Source: Betaproteobacteria bacterium
Lineage (GTDB): Bacteria; Pseudomonadota; Gammaproteobacteria; Burkholderiales; SG8-41
Reading direction: 5' to 3'
NCBI GenBank assembly: GCA_025363575.1
Contig: JANYDM010000047.1
Location: 1 to 44,419, forward strand
DNA: 44,419 nt
Part shown: positions 1 to 9,709 of the stretch, piece by piece
How positions within the stretch are numbered: position 1 is the stretch's first letter
Layout: the number at the start of each line of letters is the position of its first letter
The notes under the pieces: generated by a model
Databases searched by the model: none
What the model was told of the DNA's origin: nothing
The model's input: the letters and a program-made list of their open reading frames with translations, nothing else
Position numbers and translations under genes: made by a program

Positions 1-134
1 GTGGCAAATACAATTGGATCTCGGGGTGTTTTAGCACTCCGCTTAAGAAATAATCGCTTATAGGCCGTTCTACGAGGCCGACATTTGCGTGCCTACTCAC
101 TTCCGATCGAAATGAATCGAATTTCAACAAACCC
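1..134. other. Short non-coding edge, nothing recognised
   Basis: This is the stretch downstream of the large oxidoreductase up to the window edge. A 6-bp stem with one G-U pair can be drawn around positions 24-42, but no T-run follows it on either strand, so I do not call a terminator. No tRNA-like fold or coding frame was recognised. Confidence 0.4.
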
Positions 135-3100
135 TTAGAGCAGCACGCGTTCGATGCCGCCGCGGTTGGCTTTCGCGACATAGTCCGCCATCCAGTTTGC
201 GCCCAGCACGTGCCTGGCGATTTCGACCACGATGTAGTCCGCATCCGTGCCGGCGTCGTTTTCAAAGCGCGCGAGTCCCTGCAAGCACGACGGGCAAGAC
301 GTCAAAACCTTGATCTGGCCGTCGAAGCCGTCCGCGCGCAGCTGGTCCGCGCCTTTGCGCATCTCTTCTTCCTTGCGATAACGCACCTGCGTCGATATAT
401 CCGGCCGCGTCACGGCGAGCGTGCCGGATTCGCCGCAGCAGCGTTCGTTGAGTTCGACTTGGCCCCCCATCAGCTGGTTGACGACTTTCATCGGCTGGTA
501 GGTTTTCATCGGCGTATGGCAAGGGTCGTGGTACATGTAGCGGGTGCCGCTGACTCCTTCGAGCTTGACGCCTTTTTCGAGCAGGTATTCGTGGATGTCC
601 AGCAGCCGGCAGCCGGGGAAAATTTTGGAGAATTCGTATTTCTGCAGCTGGTCCATGCAGGTGCCGCACGACACGATGACGGTCTTTATGTCGAGGTAGT
701 TGAGCGTATTGGCAACGCGATGAAACAGCACGCGGTTATCGGTGCTGATCTGCTGGCCCTTGGCCTCATCGCCCGCTGACGTCTGCGGATAGCCGCAGCA
801 CAAATAGCCCGGCGGCAGCACGCATTGTGTCCCGATCTCGTACAGCATTGCCTGCGTGGCAAGGCCGACCTGGCTGAAGAGCCGCTCCGAGCCGCAACCG
901 GGAAAATAAAACACGGCGTCCGAATCCTCGGTCACCTTCTGCGGATCGCGGATGACCGGCACGATGCGCGGATCCTCGATGTCGAGCAGCGCGCGCGACG
1001 CTTTCTTCGGCAGGCCGCCCGGCATCGGCTTGTTGATGAAATGGATAACCTGCGCCTTGATCTCGGTCTTGCCGACGGTCGACGGCGGCAGCCGGGTTTG
1101 CGCCTGTGCCAAACCCAGCGCCTTGACCGCGCGGTGCGCCAGGCGCTGCGCCTTGTAGCCCCATTCGATCATGAGCTTGCGCACGATCTTGATCTTGCGC
1201 GGGTCGGTGGCGTTCAAGAACAGCATGGATGCGGCGGTGCCGGGATTGAATTTGTTCTTGCCCTGGCGGCGCAGGAAGTTGCGCATGGCGATCGAAACGT
1301 CGCCGAAATCGATGTCGACCGGGCAGGGCTTGAGGCATTTGTGACATACCGTGCAATGGTCCGCGACGTCGCCAAACTCGTCGAAGTGGTCGAGTGAAAT
1401 ACCGCGGCGCGTCTGCTCTTCGTAAAGAAACGCTTCGATCAGCAGGGAAGTCGCGAGTATCTTGTTGCGCGGACTGTAGAGCAAATTGGCACGCGGTACG
1501 TGCGTCGCGCATACCGGTTTGCATTTCCCGCAGCGCAGGCAATCCTTGATGGAGTCGGCAATGCTGCCGACCTCCGATTGTTCAAGAATCAGGCTTTCGG
1601 TGCCGAGCAGGCTGAAGCTCGGGGTGTACGCGTTCGTCAAGTCCGCACCCGCCAGCAGCTTGCCCCTGTTGAAGTGGCCGTGCGGATCGACCTTTTCCTT
1701 GTAGGCACGAAAGCTCTCGACATGGGCGGGGTCGAGGAAATCGAGCTTGGTGATGCCGATACCGTGCTCGCCGGATATGACGCCGTCGAGGGACTGCGCG
1801 AGGCGCATGATGCGCGCGACCGTGTCCCCCGCTTCCTGCAGCATTTCGTAATTATCGGAGTTGACCGGGATATTGGTATGCACGTTGCCGTCGCCCGCGT
1901 GCATATGGAGCGCCACGAACACGCGGCCGCGGAGCACCGTCTGGTGAATCGCATCGCATTGCTCGCGCACCTTGTGGAAATGCAGGCCGCTGAATATATC
2001 GGCGAGCGGCGCGCGCACCTCTTGCTTCCACGAAACACGTATTGTGTGATCCTGCAGCAGATTGAACAGCGTGCGGTTGCCGGCCAGGGATGAAGCGTGA
2101 AGGATGAAGGAAGAAAAAGATTCGGCAATTTCCGCCTTCATCCTTCCGCCTTCATCCTTCAGAACTTTTAACGGCGCGTCCATATTGTCTGACAGCCATT
2201 GCCAGCGCCGGCGCGTAGTTGCGACGAGGGCAAGCGCACGCTCGACGCGGTCGTCTATCAGCTCGCCGGGCGCGACCGCGACTTCGGATTGCTGCAACGG
2301 CAGCTCGCCGCGCAGGAATTCTTCCAATGCATCGAGCAGCTTGAGCTTGTTGCTGATCGACAGCTCGATGTTGAAACGCTCGATACCATCGGAGTAATCG
2401 CCGAGCCGGTCGAGCGGGATGACGACGTCCTCGTTGATCTTGAACGCATTGGTATGTTTTGAAATCGCTGCGGTGCGCGCGCGGTCGAGCCAGAATTTCT
2501 TGCGCGCTTCGCCGCTGACCGCGATAAATCCTTCGCCTGAGCGCGCGTTGGCGATGCGCACGACTTGCGACGCCGCGGCTGCTACGGCGTTTTCGTCGTC
2601 GCCGACGATGTCGGCGAGCAAAATCATTTTCGGGCGGCCCGCGCGCTTCGCCTTGGTCGCGTAGCCGACGGCGTTGATGTAACGCGAGTCGAGGTGTTCG
2701 AGGCCCGCCAGCGTGGCCTGCGGATGCGCGCGGATGTAGTCGACGATTTCGACGATGGCCGGCACTGCTTCGCTGACCTGCCCGAAGAATTCGAGGCACA
2801 CCGTGCGGATGTGCGGCGGCATCTTGTGCAGGATGAACGTCGCTTCGGTAATGATGCCGTCGCAGCCTTCTTTCTGCATGCCGGGCAGTCCCGACAGCGC
2901 CTTATCGGTGACGTCCTTGCCGAGCCCGTGTTTGCGGAAGCCCGACCCGGGAATTTCCAGTAATTCCTGCCCGACCTGCGTCTTGCCGTCGGCTGCATAG
3001 CGCGTGAGGCGAAAGCGCGCGAGCGCGATATCGTGAATCTTGCCGAGGTTGTGGTCGAGGCGCTCGACTTCGAGCCATTCGGCGTCCGGCGTCACCATGC

Positions 3101-3998
3101 GCCAGCTCGCCAAATTGTCGAGCGCGGTGCCCCACAGCACGGCTTTCTTACCACCCGCATTCATCGCGACGTTGCCGCCTATGCAGGATGCGTCGGCGGA
3201 TGTGGGATCGCACGCAAATACGAGTCCCTGGGCTTCCGCTGCTTCCATCGCGCGGCGCGTAACGACGCCGGCGCCGCAACGCACGAGAGTCACCCGTGTG
3301 TCGACGCCGGCAAGCCGCGCATCTTTGATGACTTCGAAGCGATCGAGTTTTTCGGTGTTGATGACTGCCGACATTGGCGTGAGCGGGATCGCGCCGCCGG
3401 TATAACCGGTGCCGCCGCCGCGCGGAATGATCGTCAGGCCGAGCTCGATGCAAGCGGCCACCATGCCGGCGATCTCTTCCTGCGTGTCGGGATTGAGGAC
3501 GACGAACGGGTATTCGACGCGCCAGTCGGTCGCGTCCGTGACGTGCGATACGCGCGCGAGCCCGTCAAACTGGATGTTGTCGCGGCGGGTCAGGCGCGCG
3601 AGCCGCTTGATCGCTTTGCGCCGCAACGCCAGCGTGGTGTCGAATTCTTTCTCAAACGTATCGACGGCGACGTGCGCGGCCGCGAGCAGCTGCGTGACTT
3701 CGTCGGCCGGCTGTTGCCGCCGCACTTCTATTTCGCGCAGCCGGTGACGCAACGCCGCGATCAGCAACGCACGGCGCTTGCGATTGCCCAGCAGATCGTC
3801 CTGCAGATAGGGATTGCGGTTGACGACCCAGATGTCGCCGAGCACTTCGTAGAGCATGCGCGCGGAGCGCCCGGTGCGGCGCTGGCCGCGCAACGCGTTA
3901 AGCACGTCCCACATCGCCGGCCCGAGCAGGCGGATAACGATCTCGCGGTCGGAAAACGACGTGTAGTTATAAGGAATTTCGCGCAGGCGGGCGGTCAT
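135..3998 (-). CDS. Giant FAD/FMN-binding oxidoreductase with two 4Fe-4S clusters and two CCG domains (DUF3683-type)
   Basis: A 1287-residue fusion. The N-terminal about 160 residues match the DUF3683 N-extension ([20 protein letters not shown]). A PCMH-type FAD-binding domain follows ([13 protein letters not shown], near residue 195), then an FAD-oxidase C-terminal domain with [12 protein letters not shown] and [11 protein letters not shown] ferredoxin module has two CxxCxxCxxxCP motifs near residues 820 and 880. Two CCG domains follow (FPGCGSE near 1030, YHDPCHT near 1160). The order resembles glycolate/D-lactate oxidase subunits GlcD, GlcE and GlcF collapsed into one chain, so oxidation of a 2-hydroxy acid with electrons passed to Fe-S centres and quinone is likely; the substrate is unknown. 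The ATG at 3998 is preferred over a TTG at 4007 because homologues begin just before REIPYNY. Residues about 610-637 are encoded by a palindromic repeat inserted in frame (listed separately). Confidence 0.9.
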   Translation of the reverse strand: MTARLREIPYNYTSFSDREIVIRLLGPAMWDVLNALRGQRRTGRSARMLYEVLGDIWVVNRNPYLQDDLLGNRKRRALLIAALRHRLREIEVRRQQPADEVTQLLAAAHVAVDTFEKEFDTTLALRRKAIKRLARLTRRDNIQFDGLARVSHVTDATDWRVEYPFVVLNPDTQEEIAGMVAACIELGLTIIPRGGGTGYTGGAIPLTPMSAVINTEKLDRFEVIKDARLAGVDTRVTLVRCGAGVVTRRAMEAAEAQGLVFACDPTSADASCIGGNVAMNAGGKKAVLWGTALDNLASWRMVTPDAEWLEVERLDHNLGKIHDIALARFRLTRYAADGKTQVGQELLEIPGSGFRKHGLGKDVTDKALSGLPGMQKEGCDGIITEATFILHKMPPHIRTVCLEFFGQVSEAVPAIVEIVDYIRAHPQATLAGLEHLDSRYINAVGYATKAKRAGRPKMILLADIVGDDENAVAAAASQVVRIANARSGEGFIAVSGEARKKFWLDRARTAAISKHTNAFKINEDVVIPLDRLGDYSDGIERFNIELSISNKLKLLDALEEFLRGELPLQQSEVAVAPGELIDDRVERALALVATTRRRWQWLSDNMDAPLKVLKDEGGRMKAEIAESFSSFILHASSLAGNRTLFNLLQDHTIRVSWKQEVRAPLADIFSGLHFHKVREQCDAIHQTVLRGRVFVALHMHAGDGNVHTNIPVNSDNYEMLQEAGDTVARIMRLAQSLDGVISGEHGIGITKLDFLDPAHVESFRAYKEKVDPHGHFNRGKLLAGADLTNAYTPSFSLLGTESLILEQSEVGSIADSIKDCLRCGKCKPVCATHVPRANLLYSPRNKILATSLLIEAFLYEEQTRRGISLDHFDEFGDVADHCTVCHKCLKPCPVDIDFGDVSIAMRNFLRRQGKNKFNPGTAASMLFLNATDPRKIKIVRKLMIEWGYKAQRLAHRAVKALGLAQAQTRLPPSTVGKTEIKAQVIHFINKPMPGGLPKKASRALLDIEDPRIVPVIRDPQKVTEDSDAVFYFPGCGSERLFSQVGLATQAMLYEIGTQCVLPPGYLCCGYPQTSAGDEAKGQQISTDNRVLFHRVANTLNYLDIKTVIVSCGTCMDQLQKYEFSKIFPGCRLLDIHEYLLEKGVKLEGVSGTRYMYHDPCHTPMKTYQPMKVVNQLMGGQVELNERCCGESGTLAVTRPDISTQVRYRKEEEMRKGADQLRADGFDGQIKVLTSCPSCLQGLARFENDAGTDADYIVVEIARHVLGANWMADYVAKANRGGIERVLL
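2090..2165. repeat. In-frame palindromic element inside the oxidoreductase gene
   Basis: On the plus strand the left arm GAAGGATGAAGG (2099-2110) is the exact reverse complement of CCTTCATCCTTC at 2135-2146 and again at 2149-2160. The right side is a perfect 14-bp tandem repeat, CGCCTTCATCCTTC, at 2133-2146 and 2147-2160. The element is read through by the minus-strand gene as [10 protein letters not shown]...[10 protein letters not shown], a low-complexity peptide between the FAD-oxidase segments. A diverged relative lies in lnt at about 30179-30245 and is read in the same frame. Confidence 0.85.
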
Positions 3999-4076
3999 GG
4001 TAAACAAGCGGATCCGGAGGATTGCATTTTACGGCAATGATATGCAGAGCACGCGGAATCGCGCGGCTGGCTCAGA

Positions 4077-4472
4077 TCATGCAACCGCCGCGGCCACCAG
4101 CACGTAGCGGGCAAATTTTCCGACCGCCATGAACAGTGCGCTGAGCCAGGGATTGAGGCGCAGCCAGCCGGCCGCAACACACAGTGGATCCCCGATGAAG
4201 GGCACCCAGGCCGCGAGCAGCACGGGGCTGCCATAATGTTGAGCCCACCTCAGGCCTTTAAGTTCCGTGCGCTGCGGAATGAAGCGGCCGAGCAGGTATG
4301 ACGACATGCCGCCCAGCGTATTGCCTAGTGTCGCGACGAAAAGTGCGGGCCAGTATTGCGCCGGATTCAAATGCAGCATGCCCGCGAGCACTAACTCCGA
4401 ACCGCCCGGCAGGAGCGTGGCGGCAAGAAAGCTGCTTGCAAACAGCGCCCACAGGCTGGCCGATACATCCAT
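4077..4472 (-). CDS. YqaA/DedA-like (VTT-type) small membrane protein
   Basis: 131 residues. Hydrophobic segments alternate with short loops: SLWALFASSFLAATLLPGG, then PALFVATLGNTLGGMSSYLLG, then two C-terminal hydrophobic stretches. The GNTLGGMSSYLLGR segment and the length fit the YqaA subgroup of SNARE-associated/DedA-type inner-membrane proteins. These are linked in other bacteria to membrane homeostasis and lipid transport, but YqaA itself has no firm function. An upstream GTG/ATG extension to 4553 adds an Arg-rich, non-membrane segment that family members lack, so I place the start at the ATG at 4472. It lies between, and is divergent from, the next plus-strand gene. Confidence 0.75.
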   Translation of the reverse strand: MDVSASLWALFASSFLAATLLPGGSELVLAGMLHLNPAQYWPALFVATLGNTLGGMSSYLLGRFIPQRTELKGLRWAQHYGSPVLLAAWVPFIGDPLCVAAGWLRLNPWLSALFMAVGKFARYVLVAAAVA

Positions 4473-4618
4473 CGCCGTGATTGTTGCATGCCGCCGTCGA
4501 TTGCGCGCCGGATTGACGCGTCGCGAGGCTATCGCAGATAATCCACGCCGCATTTGGCGCGCGGCGTAAGGTTCACGCGGGCCTTTTCCGTTTGCAACCC
4601 CGTCCTGAAAGGCAGCAT

Positions 4619-5308
4619 ATGAAATACGTCATCGATATTGGCGCGCCGTCCGCGCTGCCGGTGGTTGGCAGTGCCGAGCTCTTTCCCGTTGGCCGTATTT
4701 ATTGCGTCGGCCGCAATTACGCCGAGCACGCGCGCGAAATGGGCCATGACCCTGATCGCGAGCCGCCGTTTTTCTTCATGAAGCCGGCAAACGCAATCGT
4801 GGCGAACAACGCGACGATTCCGTATCCGCAGGCGACTAAAGATCTGCATCACGAAATCGAGCTGGTCGTTGCGGTGGGCAAAGGCGGTGCCGACATAGCA
4901 GTAGAGAAAGCGCTCGATCATGTCTGGGGCTACGGCGTCGGCCTCGACATGACGCGTCGCGATGTGCAGGGGGAAGCGAAGAAAATGGGCCGCCCGTGGG
5001 AAATGGGCAAAGCGTTCGACAACTCCGCGCCGTGCACCGCACTGATTCCGGCAATGAAAAGCGGCCACCCGGCGAAAGGCGCGATCTGGCTGAAAGTGAA
5101 CGGCGCGGTCAAGCAGAAAGGCGATCTGTCGGAACTGATCTGGAACATTCCCGAGACGATCGCCTACCTGTCGAAGTTGATTACGTTGCAGCCCGGCGAT
5201 CTGATCTATTCCGGCACGCCGGCAGGCGTCGGCCCCGTCAAGGCGGGCGACAAACTGGAAGGCCATGTCGACGGGTTTTCAGACCTTACGATCACCTACG
5301 CCAAATAA
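4619..5308 (+). CDS. Fumarylacetoacetate hydrolase (FAH) family protein
   Basis: 229 residues, the usual length for single-domain bacterial FAH-family enzymes. Family signatures are visible: CVGRNYAEHAREMG near residue 36, the metal-binding HHEIELVVAVG, GYGVGLDMTRRDVQ, and the C-terminal YSGTPAGVGPV. Members act on acylpyruvates, oxaloacetate or similar 2-keto acids in the cytoplasm using a divalent metal; sequence alone does not fix the substrate. The ATG at 4619 follows CTGAAAGGCAG, a reasonable ribosome-binding site, and homologues start close to this Met. It stands alone on the plus strand, and the following TPR gene begins about 110 bases later. Confidence 0.88.
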   Translation: MKYVIDIGAPSALPVVGSAELFPVGRIYCVGRNYAEHAREMGHDPDREPPFFFMKPANAIVANNATIPYPQATKDLHHEIELVVAVGKGGADIAVEKALDHVWGYGVGLDMTRRDVQGEAKKMGRPWEMGKAFDNSAPCTALIPAMKSGHPAKGAIWLKVNGAVKQKGDLSELIWNIPETIAYLSKLITLQPGDLIYSGTPAGVGPVKAGDKLEGHVDGFSDLTITYAK

Positions 5309-5418
5309 GACTTCAGCGTCGCACGACTCCATGATAGCGGCCATCCGTCGCGCGCGGCTCATCGATTCGTCGTCGCTCAAGATTTTCCCGTGACGCAGGC
5401 AGCCCCCGCGCTGAAACC

Positions 5419-7938
5419 ATGACCGCCTCCTCCGAGCAATTTCAGCAAGCGCGGAAGTTGCACGAGGCGGGCGATATGGCGCAAGCGGAGCATCGATACC
5501 GCGAAATACTCGCGGCCGAGCCGGCGCAATTTGACGCCCTGCACTATCTTGGCATACTCAATGCGCAGTGTGGACGCCTGGAGGAGGCGCTGAGGTTGGT
5601 CGGTGCGGCCCTGAAAATCAATCCGCAATCGGTGGCTGCCAATGCGAGTTACGGAAATTTGCTCAAGTCGCTCAACCGGCCCGTTGAGGCGCTGCAAGTC
5701 TGCGACAGGATTCTCGCGATTGAACCGCATGCGGCGATGGCGCACTACAACCGCGGCAATGCGCTGCTCGATCTCGGCCGCCATGGAGAAGCGCTGCAGA
5801 GCTACGAACGGGCGTTGGTGCTGGCGCCCGGGACCGCGGCGGCGCTGTACAACCGTGGAAACGTATTGCAGCAGCTCAACAGGCATGACGAGGCGCTCGC
5901 AAGTTACGACGAGTTGCTGGAGCAATTGCCGGATCATCCGGCTGCTCTTTACAACCGCGGCGTCGCCTTGCAGGCGCTGGGCCGTCATGAAGAAGCCCTG
6001 GCGAGCTACGAGCGCGCATTGATAAACGCGCCCGACGACGCCGCGTTGCTGACCAATCGCGGCATCACGCTGCACGAACTGAAGCGTCACGAAGAAGCGC
6101 TGGCAAGCTACGACCGGGCGCTCGCGGCCGATCCGCATCTCCTCGAAGCGCTCAATAACAAAGGAAATCTGCTGCGCGAATTGCAACGTCCCGACGAGGC
6201 GCTGATGTGCTGCGAGCGGGCCCTGGCCGTCAAACCGGATTACGTGGCAGCGCTGATCAATCGCGGCAACGTTTTGCAGGCCCTCCGCCGCGATGGCGAG
6301 GCATTGGCCGCATACAATGAAGCGATGTCGATCGCGCCGGACGATGCCGATGTCATGAACAATCGCGGCACGGCGCTGGCCGATCTCGGCCGATGGGAGG
6401 AGGCCCTCGCAAGCTATGATGCCGCGCTGGCAACGCAATCCGGGCACGCAGATGCGCACAGCAATCGAGGCACCGTATTGATTAAGCTCAAGCGTCCTGA
6501 GGAGGCGATCGCGTGCTTCGAGCGCGCGCTCGCGATCAAGCCTGATTATCCCTATGCGGAGGGCGCGGCATTGCATTGCAAAATGCTGAGCGCGAAGTGG
6601 GACGGTTACAGTCGAGCAGTCGAGCAGCTGACCGCGGGGGTCCGATCCGGCAAGCGCTGCGTCGACCCTTTCGTCTTCCTCGGCATCTCGACCAGTGCGG
6701 CGGATCAGTTGCTGTGCTCCCGCATCGCGATGCGCGACAAACACCGTGCATCCCCGATGCCGCTGTGGAAGGGCGAACGCTACCGTCACGACCGGATACG
6801 TATTGCCTATGTCTCTGCGGACTTGCACGAGCATCCCGTCGCCCATTTGCTTGCGGGACTATTCAGCCGCCATGATCGTTCCCGCTTCGAGACGGTTGCT
6901 ATTTCGCTCGGGCCCGATCAGCCGGGCGAGATGAGAACCCGCTTGCAGGGCTCATTCGATCAATTTATCGATCTGGGCCACCGAAGTGATGCGGATATCG
7001 CCGGCTTCATGCGCGAGCTGGAAATCGATATTGCCGTGGATCTCATGGGCATCACGCAGAATGCTCGGACCGGAATATTTCGCTACCGGCCCGCGCCGGT
7101 GCAGGTCAGCTATCTCGGTTACGCCGGCACGATTGCAGCCGAGTGTTTCGACTATGTGATTGCGGACCGGACGGTGATTCCTGAAGATCAGCAACCGCAT
7201 TACGCCGAAAAAGTCGTCTATCTGCCGGACACTTTTCAGGTCAATGACGATACGCAGCGCATCGCCGAAGACACACCGACCCGCGCTGAAGCGGGATTGC
7301 CCGCGCAAGGATTCGTCTTTTGCTCATTTAATAACGTTTACAAAATCACGCCGGATGTATTCGACATCTGGATGCGGATATTGCGCAAGGTCGCTGGCAG
7401 TATTCTTTGGCTCCAACCTGCTAACGATGCCGCGGCAAGAAATCTGCGCAGCAGGGCGTTGGAGCGAGGCGTCGAGGCGGCGCGGATCGTATTCGCTCCG
7501 CGCGCGGACCGCCTCGAAGACCATCTGGCGCGATATCGGCTGGCGGATTTATTCTTCGATACCCTTCCGTACAACGCGCACACGACCGCCACCGACGCTT
7601 TATGGAGCGGATTGCCCGTGCTGACGTGCGCGGGAACGACTTTCGCCGGCAGAGTGGCCGCAAGCCTCCTGAATGCCCTGGGTTTGCCGCAATTGATCAC
7701 GACGACGCTTGAAGAATACGAACAGATCGCACTGAGACTCGCGACGGACGACCGCATGCTCGCGGAGTTGAAGACTAGGCTCGCGCTCAATCGGGCCAGT
7801 CATGCGCTTTTCAACACCGATAGGTTTCGCCGCCACATTGAGTCTGCGTACCTCACGATGTGGGAACGCACGCAGCGTGGCGAAGCGCCGCGCGGCTTCG
7901 GGGTGCAGGCAACGAGCGGAACAGATTTGTCGGCCTAG
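5419..7938 (+). CDS. TPR protein with C-terminal O-GlcNAc-transferase-like (GT41) domain
   Basis: 839 residues. About the first 390 are tandem 34-residue TPR units with the repeated pattern of YNRGN...LGRHEEALASYERAL. The C-terminal half is a GT41 (SPINDLY/OGT-type) catalytic domain. RIRIAYVSADLHEHPVAHLL (about residue 454) keeps the His of the OGT N-catalytic lobe. SFNNVYKITPDVF (about 640) keeps the Lys that contacts the UDP diphosphate in human OGT. HTTATDALWSGLPVLT (about 720) is the nucleotide-sugar-binding segment. The predicted role is transfer of a sugar from a nucleotide donor to Ser/Thr or Asn of a protein recruited by the TPR superhelix. No signal peptide is seen, so it should be cytoplasmic. 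Acceptor and sugar are unknown. Two further GT41 paralogues lie 6-11 kb away on the opposite strand. Confidence 0.88.
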   Translation: MTASSEQFQQARKLHEAGDMAQAEHRYREILAAEPAQFDALHYLGILNAQCGRLEEALRLVGAALKINPQSVAANASYGNLLKSLNRPVEALQVCDRILAIEPHAAMAHYNRGNALLDLGRHGEALQSYERALVLAPGTAAALYNRGNVLQQLNRHDEALASYDELLEQLPDHPAALYNRGVALQALGRHEEALASYERALINAPDDAALLTNRGITLHELKRHEEALASYDRALAADPHLLEALNNKGNLLRELQRPDEALMCCERALAVKPDYVAALINRGNVLQALRRDGEALAAYNEAMSIAPDDADVMNNRGTALADLGRWEEALASYDAALATQSGHADAHSNRGTVLIKLKRPEEAIACFERALAIKPDYPYAEGAALHCKMLSAKWDGYSRAVEQLTAGVRSGKRCVDPFVFLGISTSAADQLLCSRIAMRDKHRASPMPLWKGERYRHDRIRIAYVSADLHEHPVAHLLAGLFSRHDRSRFETVAISLGPDQPGEMRTRLQGSFDQFIDLGHRSDADIAGFMRELEIDIAVDLMGITQNARTGIFRYRPAPVQVSYLGYAGTIAAECFDYVIADRTVIPEDQQPHYAEKVVYLPDTFQVNDDTQRIAEDTPTRAEAGLPAQGFVFCSFNNVYKITPDVFDIWMRILRKVAGSILWLQPANDAAARNLRSRALERGVEAARIVFAPRADRLEDHLARYRLADLFFDTLPYNAHTTATDALWSGLPVLTCAGTTFAGRVAASLLNALGLPQLITTTLEEYEQIALRLATDDRMLAELKTRLALNRASHALFNTDRFRRHIESAYLTMWERTQRGEAPRGFGVQATSGTDLSA

Positions 7939-8051
7939 CAGCGCTCGTACGCTCGGAATCCGCGCAGGATCTCCGGGCCGGAACGGTCTCAATTGCGGCG
8001 AGTGAACGTTTTGACCCGTCATCAGCCGGCGCGCCGCTCGCCCGGCCGTCA

Positions 8052-8813
8052 TCAGAAAGAAAATTTGGTTTCCGCGGCGGCGGCGCCGGGTGCCGGCGAC
8101 GCGACGTCGGCATAGACGTCATACAACATCAATGCGCGCTCGACATGGCTTTCCGCAATCGGCTCGACGCCGTGAAAGGAATTCGGCGTCTTGATGAAGC
8201 CGAACAGCGTATTCGGCACATACGGCATCGTCAGCAGCCGGTTAAATCCATCGAAGCGGTGGTGGGGGCCGCCGGGACAGGTGTAGGACTGGTCTTTGGG
8301 CAGATACATTGATGTCCCCAGATGCGGCATTGCATCGTCCGCCGGGAGATAAAACAAGAATGACACGACTTTCCTCGATGCGTCCGTGTGCGGTCCAAGC
8401 GAATAATTGGTGCGGTCCTGGATCACGAGACATTCGTGGTGAAACTGCAGTGCGGCGGGGTCGGGAAACCGGGGTGCAAACAGCGGGCCGAATTTATGCA
8501 GGACGATCTGGCCAAAGGGGCCGCCGAGCAACCAGCGCGCGGTTTGATCCCAGAAGCTGCGGTAAGGCTCCGCCAGTTGCGCGACTTCTTCCGGCGTCAC
8601 CGGCAGCACGGCGCGCGTTTCCGGATAATTCGCTGAGACCCGGCCCAGTGCTTTGAGTGATTTATAAGCGTCGTTGGGCGGGAGGTGCTGCCGCAAGGCG
8701 CGGTAGAAGTCCGCCGGAAACACGTCGTGCACGAGAATGTGCGGATACGGATACATCTGGATTGGCGCGTTCGCGACCTTGTAGAGCAGCTGAGCTTCAG
8801 CGTTGGAAAACAT
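8052..8813 (-). CDS. 2-oxoglutarate/Fe(II)-dependent oxygenase superfamily protein
   Basis: 253 residues. The double-stranded beta-helix metal triad can be read directly: SLGPHTDASRK gives H142 and D144, and NSFHGVEPI gives the distal H214. An Arg in HVERALMLYDVY (about 226) sits where 2-oxoglutarate carboxylate is usually bound. The hydrophobic SFLFYLPADD strand and the spacing agree with prolyl-hydroxylase-like enzymes encoded beside methyltransferases and glycosyltransferases. Its start overlaps the end of the FkbM gene by 17 bases on the same strand, so the two are probably translated together. I infer hydroxylation of a glycan or peptide made by this locus; the substrate is unknown. Confidence 0.75.
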   Translation of the reverse strand: MFSNAEAQLLYKVANAPIQMYPYPHILVHDVFPADFYRALRQHLPPNDAYKSLKALGRVSANYPETRAVLPVTPEEVAQLAEPYRSFWDQTARWLLGGPFGQIVLHKFGPLFAPRFPDPAALQFHHECLVIQDRTNYSLGPHTDASRKVVSFLFYLPADDAMPHLGTSMYLPKDQSYTCPGGPHHRFDGFNRLLTMPYVPNTLFGFIKTPNSFHGVEPIAESHVERALMLYDVYADVASPAPGAAAAETKFSF

Positions 8814-9558
8814 ATTCCGCGCATCCTTTGAAAATCCCGCTTTTTCGCTCGGCAGCGGCTACCTGCTGCGGGTCGTAACGAAAACCGAGCGCGCCGAGGT
8901 CTGCGACCAGTTGGCGATGAGCGGGCAGATTTTGATTGATTTCGATCAACAGCGAGCGCAGCTTGCCGCTTTCGATGGCTTGCCGGGCGCCTGCGATGAC
9001 CTTGGGCTCAAAGCCGTCGACGTCGATCTTGATATGGTCGGGCGGGGACACCGCGCCTTGCGCGATCAGATCGTCCAGGCGCGCGCTTATGCAACCTTGC
9101 GAATAGGCGGGCTTTCTTGGCTCAAGCTTGAAATCGACCTGCTCGCCAAGCGAGTGACACGAACTTCCGGCCAGGAATTCCGACAGGTGCAGTTCATTCA
9201 CGCCAGCCACGTCCGAGAGGGCCAGGCAATAGGCATGCACGCGGCCGCCGAGCCCATTCAAGACGATGTTGCGGTTGAGCAGCGCATAATTTTGGGATTC
9301 CGGCTCGAATGCGAACACTTTTACACCGCGGGTTTTGGCGGCCCACACGGTATACATCCCGACATTCGCGCCGACGTCCACGAGCACGTCGTCCGGCCTG
9401 AATCCGGCGATCCACTCGATCGTGCAGGGCTCTTTCTTGAACAGTGACTCGACGCGCCATTTGGTGTGGGAATTCGGCGTCGCGTAGGAAACCGATATAT
9501 CGCCGAGTTTCAATTCGGTGCGCGGATTGAGCTTTTCGTATTCCTGCAGGGTGATCAT
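8797..9558 (-). CDS. FkbM family methyltransferase
   Basis: 253 residues. The SAM-binding motif I is DVGANVGMYTVWAAK (D61 onward), followed by FAFEPESQNYALLNRNI and IKIDVDGFEPKVIAGA, the DVDG(F)E signature of the FkbM family. Such enzymes O-methylate sugar hydroxyls in glycans, polyketides and surface polysaccharides. It sits first in a two-gene unit with the 2OG oxygenase and is divergent from a second methyltransferase, within a block of glycosyltransferases. Methylation of a locus-specific sugar is therefore a fair inference. The ATG at 9558 leads straight into the family N-terminus. Confidence 0.85.
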   Translation of the reverse strand: MITLQEYEKLNPRTELKLGDISVSYATPNSHTKWRVESLFKKEPCTIEWIAGFRPDDVLVDVGANVGMYTVWAAKTRGVKVFAFEPESQNYALLNRNIVLNGLGGRVHAYCLALSDVAGVNELHLSEFLAGSSCHSLGEQVDFKLEPRKPAYSQGCISARLDDLIAQGAVSPPDHIKIDVDGFEPKVIAGARQAIESGKLRSLLIEINQNLPAHRQLVADLGALGFRYDPQQVAAAERKSGIFKGCAEYVFQR

Positions 9559-9709
9559 AAACGCCGTGTGCCGTGTTCAGCAGCTACCCGAATTCGCCGA
9601 TTGTACAATGGTGTGCCGTCTTGTCGCGGGCCATAGTGCCGGGAGTGGACAAGCGGCGTGATAAAATCCGCCCGCATAGCCGGGTGGTCCCGGCCTCCAC
9701 AGATCGAGC

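Noticed and set aside
3033..4040. 335-residue plus-strand frame opposite the oxidoreductase N-terminus
   Set aside because: It is antisense to the conserved FAD-binding domain, has shadow-like composition and no upstream signal.
5377..6846. 489-residue minus-strand frame opposite the TPR array
   Set aside because: It mirrors the TPR repeats of the real plus-strand gene, has repetitive composition with many Arg/Gln and no known motif, and lacks a ribosome-binding site. It is an antisense shadow of GC-rich repeats.
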